A stretch of DNA of 64,000 bases from an uncultured Bacteroidota bacterium (lineage in GTDB: Bacteria > Bacteroidota > Bacteroidia > Chitinophagales > Chitinophagaceae). The DNA lies in assembly GCA_903877645.1 (NCBI GenBank), contig CAIRES010000048.1:62001-126000 (forward strand), given 5' to 3'. This document shows positions 60,129 to 64,000 of the stretch, in pieces. The notes under the pieces are model-generated. The model saw only the letters and a program-made list of their open reading frames with translations, searched no databases and was not told the origin of the DNA. How positions within the stretch are numbered: position 1 is the stretch's first letter; each line of letters opens with the position of its first letter. Both the position numbers and the translations under genes were made by a program.

Positions 60129-60136
60129 CAAAGGTA
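60129..60136 (-). promoter_or_regulatory. Promoter -7 element of hemW
   Basis: TACCTTTG on the minus strand, 7 nt before the hemW start; a very short leader. Confidence 0.5.
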
Positions 60137-60373
60137 AGATAATGGCCCGAGCAGTTGCGAAAGGCCGTCTTTTAGAAAGCAGATAACTTAATGAATAAAT
60201 AACATCGTTTAATTAATTGACTGTCAATTTATTAAGTGTATGAATTAAATAAAAGCAACACCTATTTCACTAATTTTAACATATTTTCCTTCCTCCTTTC
60301 GGTTCTATACCCTATTTTTGCCCTCCCCGTTAAATTTTTTCTCATATTTCTTGACCAACAAAATATAGCGGAT

Positions 60374-60883
60374 ATGACATTGATCAAAAAGATACTTAGA
60401 AGGAAAATATTGGTTCTTGGCTTGCTGGCCGTTATGCTTTCTGCAAACGCGCAGAACAAGACGTACATCATCAACCACAAGCTGATAGCTACTGTGCTCT
60501 CTGAGCGCTATGGTATCCCTGCGCCTGTTATTCTTGCGGTAGCAGCTATCGAGTCATCGGGCGGCCAGGGCGCTACTGCCCGTGTACTCAATAACCACTT
60601 CGGTATAGAAGGCCACAACCGCTTTGTGAACCGCAAGGGCCACAGCAGCAGGTACAAGCAATACGATAATGAGTTTGCCTCTTATATAGACTTCTGCCAG
60701 CTCATCACGCGCAAGCGTTTTTATGCAAAGCTGAAGGGCAATGAAAACTGCAAAGCCTGGGTAAAAGCCATCAGCCATGCCGGCTACTCAGAAGTACCTG
60801 AACAATGGGAACAGAAAGTAATGAGTGTACTGAATACTGAAGAATTGAAGAATGCAAGCAGTTTCGGCTTCGCTAAGTTGTAA
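60374..60883 (+). CDS. Glucosaminidase-domain protein (GH73)
   Basis: 169 residues from the ATG at 60374, which opens into a signal peptide (LGLLAVMLSANAQ); the longer frame from 60236 does not. It is a single glucosaminidase domain with GIPAPVILAVAAIESSGGQG (catalytic Glu), NNHFGIEGHNRF, and SYIDFCQLITRKRFYAKLKG, without LysM. The protein is probably exported to cleave peptidoglycan glycan strands. It is a small paralogue of the enzyme at 21349. A strong terminator follows. Confidence 0.9.
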   Translation: MTLIKKILRRKILVLGLLAVMLSANAQNKTYIINHKLIATVLSERYGIPAPVILAVAAIESSGGQGATARVLNNHFGIEGHNRFVNRKGHSSRYKQYDNEFASYIDFCQLITRKRFYAKLKGNENCKAWVKAISHAGYSEVPEQWEQKVMSVLNTEELKNASSFGFAKL

Positions 60884-60904
60884 GATATATTTTTTTGAAT
60901 ACAG

Positions 60905-60932
60905 GGGATAGTTAGCCGACTATCCCTTTTTT
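60905..60932 (+). terminator. Terminator of the glucosaminidase gene
   Basis: Arms GGGATAGT / ACTATCCC with loop TAGCCG and a run of six T. Confidence 0.9.
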
Positions 60933-60991
60933 ATTTTATGGATTATTGAGTAACTTGCATACATAGTTAAGACAGCTATTTTTCTCGAAAT

Positions 60992-61660
60992 TTGAATGAT
61001 ATAACACATAGCGCAAGTGTACCTAGAATTGGTGAAGGCATCTTTTTGACAAAAGATGTTGCAAACATTTTACGTCTGCCTTATCCGAAAGTGAAACATT
61101 GGTTAAGCGAGTTTTGGGATAAGCGGTTTACGGATGGTGGCCATTCCTTTGGCGAAAGACAAAATAAGGCTGTAAATTTCTATACCCTGATTGAATTTTA
61201 CACCTTTTACCAATTGAGGGAACATGGCTTCAGTGCGCAGCAAATACAAAAGGCTTACAAAGTCATAGGCAATGATCTGAAAACTAAATATCCATTCGCC
61301 AATGAGATATTAAGAGTAGATGATAAGCATATATGGTACGAATATCTGGGGGAGTTAATGAAAGTTGATGACAAGAGAAAACTATACATCAAGCAACTGC
61401 TCGAACCATTCTTGCATAAGATCGATTATAATGCGGATGCCATTGCAGAAAGGTATTTCCCGTTAGGTAAGCAGAAAAAGATAATTGTAGACCCCCGACA
61501 TCAATTTGGCCAGCCAACGGTTTTTGGCACCAACATAAAAGCACAGACGTTATACGATCTGCACCAGGGTGGTGAAACAAATGAAAACATAGGTTTTTTG
61601 TATGACCTGTCTGTTGACGAAGTAAATGATGCGATCAGTTTTTACTTAAATGCCGCATAA
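60992..61660 (+). CDS. DUF433-domain antitoxin-like protein
   Basis: 222 residues from a TTG start (MNDITHSASVPRIGEGIF); the nearby ATG is out of frame. The N-terminal ~80 residues resemble a MerR-like helix-turn-helix (TKDVANILRLPYPKVKHWLS, FYTLIEFYTFYQLREHGFS). The C-terminal ~70 are DUF433 (IIVDPRHQFGQPTVFGTNI, NENIGFLYDLSVDEVNDAI). DUF433 proteins are antitoxins of PIN-type toxins. The TAA overlaps the ATG of the next gene by one base. Confidence 0.88.
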   Translation: MNDITHSASVPRIGEGIFLTKDVANILRLPYPKVKHWLSEFWDKRFTDGGHSFGERQNKAVNFYTLIEFYTFYQLREHGFSAQQIQKAYKVIGNDLKTKYPFANEILRVDDKHIWYEYLGELMKVDDKRKLYIKQLLEPFLHKIDYNADAIAERYFPLGKQKKIIVDPRHQFGQPTVFGTNIKAQTLYDLHQGGETNENIGFLYDLSVDEVNDAISFYLNAA

Positions 61661-62079
61661 TGCTTTTTATCTTCGATGAAAATTACCCGAAAAAGCTAAG
61701 CGAGGGTTTAAATCTTTTAGAACAGGGCAACAGGATGAGCCCGATCGCTGTATCTGTAATTGACGCTATTTCCTTTATGGGCAGAAGAGGAGCAACAGAC
61801 ATTGAGATCATTATTGCCGCCGCAGATAAGGACGCGATCATAATAACCCACGACGCGGATTTCAGAAGGATCAAACATTACAAACAATTCCTGTTGCAGC
61901 ATAAAGTAGGGTACATCTACTTTAAAACACCCAAAATGAAAGGTGGTTATCACTATTGGGATATTGTAAAGACCTTTGTTTCGAAATGGGAGGAGTTGAA
62001 ACAGAATATTTCACAAGACACTCACCCCTTTACTTACGAAGTAGGTAAAACAGGAGGCATTAGTAAGTGTTCTTTCTAA
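61660..62079 (+). CDS. DUF5615 PIN-like toxin
   Basis: 139 residues. The opening MLFIFDENYPKKLSEGLNLL and the ITHDADFRRIKHYKQF segment supply the acidic residues of the PIN-like (Mut7-C/DUF5615) fold; the central GATDIEIIIAAADKDAII is also typical. Such proteins are taken to be Mg-dependent RNases paired with DUF433 antitoxins. The TAATG overlap with the antitoxin supports the pair. The C-terminal ~40 residues are a helical extension. Confidence 0.88.
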   Translation: MLFIFDENYPKKLSEGLNLLEQGNRMSPIAVSVIDAISFMGRRGATDIEIIIAAADKDAIIITHDADFRRIKHYKQFLLQHKVGYIYFKTPKMKGGYHYWDIVKTFVSKWEELKQNISQDTHPFTYEVGKTGGISKCSF

Positions 62080-62087
62080 TCTGCAAT

Positions 62088-63161
62088 TTATTTCTTCCTC
62101 TTCGCTCGCTCATACTGTACCGGCCACTTCATATCGTCATAGCCCAGCTCCCTTGCTGCCCTTAACGGGAAGTAAGGATCGCGGAGCAGTTCACGGGCCA
62201 TAAATATAAGGTCGGCCTGGCCGTTAGTAAGTATGTCGTCTGCCTGTTGCGGATCTACTATGATACCTACCGCGCCGGTAAGGATGCCTGTTTTTCGCAC
62301 TGCCTCGGCAAAAGGCACCTGGTAATTCGGTTTGGCAGGGATCTTCACATGGCTCACAACGCCCCCCGAGGAGCAGTCCATTAAGTCCACACCTTTATCT
62401 TTTACCAGCTCGGCCAGCCGCACAGAATCTTCAACCGTCCAGCCACCATTGGCCCAGTCGCTGGCAGATATGCGCAGGAACAACGGCAGGTCTTCAGGCC
62501 ATACACTGCGTATAGCGGCGATCACCTCCAAAAGGAAACGGGTACGGTTCTCAAATGAGCCACCATATTCATCGGTGCGTAGGTTGCTGAGCGGCGAGGT
62601 GAATTCATTGACAAGATAGCCGTGCGCCCCGTGTATCTCTATTACTTTAAAGCCCGCTGCCAATGCCCGCTGCGCGGCAGATCTAAAAGCAGCGACTATA
62701 TGTTGTATCTCTTCTATTGTAAGTTTTGTGGGATGGCTATATGTATCGGCAAAAGGAATGGCGCTCGGTGCTACTGTCTGCCAGCCACCTTCTTCTTCAG
62801 TAACAAGCCTGTCATGTTCCCACGGTGGCCTCATGCTGGCTTTGCGGCCCGCATGTGCCAGTTGCATACCGGGTATGCTGCCTTGCGCTGTAATGAAATC
62901 GGTTATTCTTTTTAACTCGGTGATATGCCCGTCCTTCCATATCCCCAGGTCTTGCGGCGATATTCGGCCTTCGGGCGCGACAGCCGTAGCCTCTGTGAAT
63001 ACCAGCCCTGCACCACCCACAGCCCTGCTGCCCAGATGCACGAAATGCCAGTCATTGGCAAAGCCGTCTTCGCTGGAATACTGGCACATAGGCGATACCA
63101 CTATGCGGTTCTTCAGCGTAATGCCCCGGATAGTGAGTGGCGTAAACAGTTGGGGTGTCAT
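62088..63161 (-). CDS. Old yellow enzyme homologue, YqjM/NamA type
   Basis: 357 residues, the size of the class II (YqjM) OYEs. Features: PMCQYSSEDGFANDWHFVHL with the Cys that tunes the flavin, LAHAGRKAS, then HGAHGYLVNEFTSPLSNLRTDEYGGSFENR (in pieces) with the His pair and catalytic Tyr, and FMARELLRDPYFP. It binds FMN and reduces activated C=C bonds with NADPH. The physiological substrate is unknown. It is downstream of the lipoprotein at 63170 (8-nt gap), so probably the second gene of that operon. Confidence 0.95.
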   Translation of the reverse strand: MTPQLFTPLTIRGITLKNRIVVSPMCQYSSEDGFANDWHFVHLGSRAVGGAGLVFTEATAVAPEGRISPQDLGIWKDGHITELKRITDFITAQGSIPGMQLAHAGRKASMRPPWEHDRLVTEEEGGWQTVAPSAIPFADTYSHPTKLTIEEIQHIVAAFRSAAQRALAAGFKVIEIHGAHGYLVNEFTSPLSNLRTDEYGGSFENRTRFLLEVIAAIRSVWPEDLPLFLRISASDWANGGWTVEDSVRLAELVKDKGVDLMDCSSGGVVSHVKIPAKPNYQVPFAEAVRKTGILTGAVGIIVDPQQADDILTNGQADLIFMARELLRDPYFPLRAARELGYDDMKWPVQYERAKRKK

Positions 63162-63169
63162 TGTGGGGA

Positions 63170-63916
63170 TCAGAGTTTGTAATTGACTACTATGGCTTCT
63201 TCCTTCGCATCAGCCGGGTCAATGTCCACACTGAACTGGTTGTTATTCTTATCCCTGATCATCATGCCCGATACATGCAATACTTCCTGTCCTTTGGCCG
63301 TATTGTAAAAAATGAACCCATAAGGCAAAAACTGTTTCAGGTTACCCAGCTTGGGGTCTACTTCTTTTGCTTTAGCTACCAGTTGTTTCTTGTCATATTC
63401 AATGATACCGTTCTTATCGTTGAGCAAAGCAAGCAAGCCGTCATAATTTTTGTCTTTAAAACAGCCTACCAGGTCATCTACCAACTTGCCTTTTGCCAAT
63501 ACGGTGTCTAGTTGTTTGAGCCCGAAATCTTTTTCTGCTTTCTGCCCGTCCGGGTAAAAGATGATGGCATGCACTTCGTTATAAGCCAGTTTTTGGCCTG
63601 TGATGTGTTTATAATACAACAAGGCGATGTTGCCTGCGCATAGTGCAGCTATTTGCTTGGATGTATCCAGCGACGGACTCTTGGTGATTTGTAGCTCTAT
63701 GTATTTCTTTGCATCGCCAGGCTTGCTCACCACATACTTGCACTCCCCGCCATAAAAATCGGTGACTTCCTTTATTCCGGCTTTCTCAGCATCTGAAGGG
63801 CCGGTGGGCATTGCCGGCTGCGCAACTGTGGCGGGTTTTTTTTCTCCTTCGTCATTATTGCTGCTACATGAGGCAAGTACGAGCGCCACCGCTATCAAGT
63901 ATAAATAGTTTCTCAT
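63170..63916 (-). CDS. Hypothetical lipoprotein
   Basis: 248 residues from the ATG at 63916; lipoprotein signal YLIAVALVLASC. A short Asn/Glu/Pro/Thr-rich linker is followed by a globular domain with two cysteines (YGGECKYVVSK, QIAALCAGNIALLYY). The C-terminal half reads FLPYGFIFYNTAKGQEVLHVSG. No family is recognised. It precedes the old-yellow-enzyme gene in the same operon. Beyond it, 63917-64000 holds only an AACGGCTACCCCGGTAAC stretch at the edge, possibly half of a hairpin. Confidence 0.78.
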   Translation of the reverse strand: MRNYLYLIAVALVLASCSSNNDEGEKKPATVAQPAMPTGPSDAEKAGIKEVTDFYGGECKYVVSKPGDAKKYIELQITKSPSLDTSKQIAALCAGNIALLYYKHITGQKLAYNEVHAIIFYPDGQKAEKDFGLKQLDTVLAKGKLVDDLVGCFKDKNYDGLLALLNDKNGIIEYDKKQLVAKAKEVDPKLGNLKQFLPYGFIFYNTAKGQEVLHVSGMMIRDKNNNQFSVDIDPADAKEEAIVVNYKL

Positions 63917-64000
63917 TTCAGGCTTTTTCGCAAATATACTCTTTAAAACTGCTACGCTCAAGAGGCGGGAGACATAAAAAAACGGCTACCCCGGTAACAG

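Noticed and set aside
1-64000. CRISPR array, rRNA operon, prophage or transposase gene
   Set aside because: No regularly spaced repeats, no rRNA sequence, and no transposase, terminase or complete integrase was found; the only phage-like gene is ORF6N.

Overview
The window looks like a chromosomal stretch of a gliding or polysaccharide-processing Bacteroidota, most likely of the Chitinophagaceae/Chitinophagales (inference from gene content, no phylogeny run). The signs are: type IX secretion (T9SS) sorting domains of type A and type B, a PorP/SprF protein, a PorZ-like protein, SBBP/PKD adhesin architecture, DUF3127 and DUF4836 proteins, an unusually long signal peptidase I, a flexirubin/aryl-polyene-type gene trio, and the Bacteroidota promoter element TAnnTTTG in front of many genes. 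There is one tRNA (His, GTG). I see no rRNA, CRISPR array, prophage or insertion sequence.

Layout. 1-4.7 kb: two secreted T9SS cargo proteins (an NHL-repeat protein cut by the window edge, and a PKD protein with a type B sorting domain) and small unknowns. 4.7-9.9 kb: typA/bipA with a structured leader, a lipoprotein, a HEPN/MNT toxin-antitoxin pair and a TPR protein. 10-13.2 kb: an accessory strip with a RelB/RelE-like pair whose toxin is broken by one stop codon, a DUF2461 protein, an interspersed inverted repeat, a PadR-PspC operon and a truncated nucleotidyltransferase module. 13.2-18.3 kb: GlcD-type oxidase, an outer-membrane beta-barrel protein, a sodium:solute symporter, a LOG-family protein and an O-methyltransferase. 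18.3-20.9 kb: a GreA-like protein and an OmpA-family operon. 21.3-26.4 kb: a LysM glucosaminidase and hpt, an intact RelB/RelE-like pair, a lipoprotein, yidC. 26.4-36.2 kb: a polytopic membrane protein, porZ-recO, a sugar-nucleotide nucleotidyltransferase, a PfkB kinase, a flavin reductase and a YkuK-like protein. 36.4-41 kb: a 1194-residue SBBP/PKD type B cargo protein whose stop overlaps the start of a PorP/SprF gene.

41-45 kb: an orphan OmpR-type regulator, then a repeat-rich accessory segment with an ORF6N gene lying between two identical 39-nt terminator repeats, then pssA, purS, rsmI and tRNA-His. 45-48.8 kb: a DUF3127 protein with an SSB-like acidic tip, a DUF4836 lipoprotein, a propeller-like lipoprotein and an S4 RNA-binding protein. 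48.9-57.7 kb: two GT-C-like membrane proteins flanking a methyltransferase / FAD oxidoreductase / ketosynthase-like operon (probable pigment or aryl-polyene accessory genes) and lepB. 57.8-64 kb: an HMA-like membrane protein with a lipid-anchored truncated hemoglobin, hemW, a second glucosaminidase, a DUF433/DUF5615 pair, an old-yellow-enzyme homologue and a lipoprotein.

Most genes are ordinary housekeeping or envelope genes in short operons. The accessory signal lies in five toxin-antitoxin-type loci (two of them decayed), three families of intergenic inverted repeats, the ORF6N cassette and the pigment-type trio.
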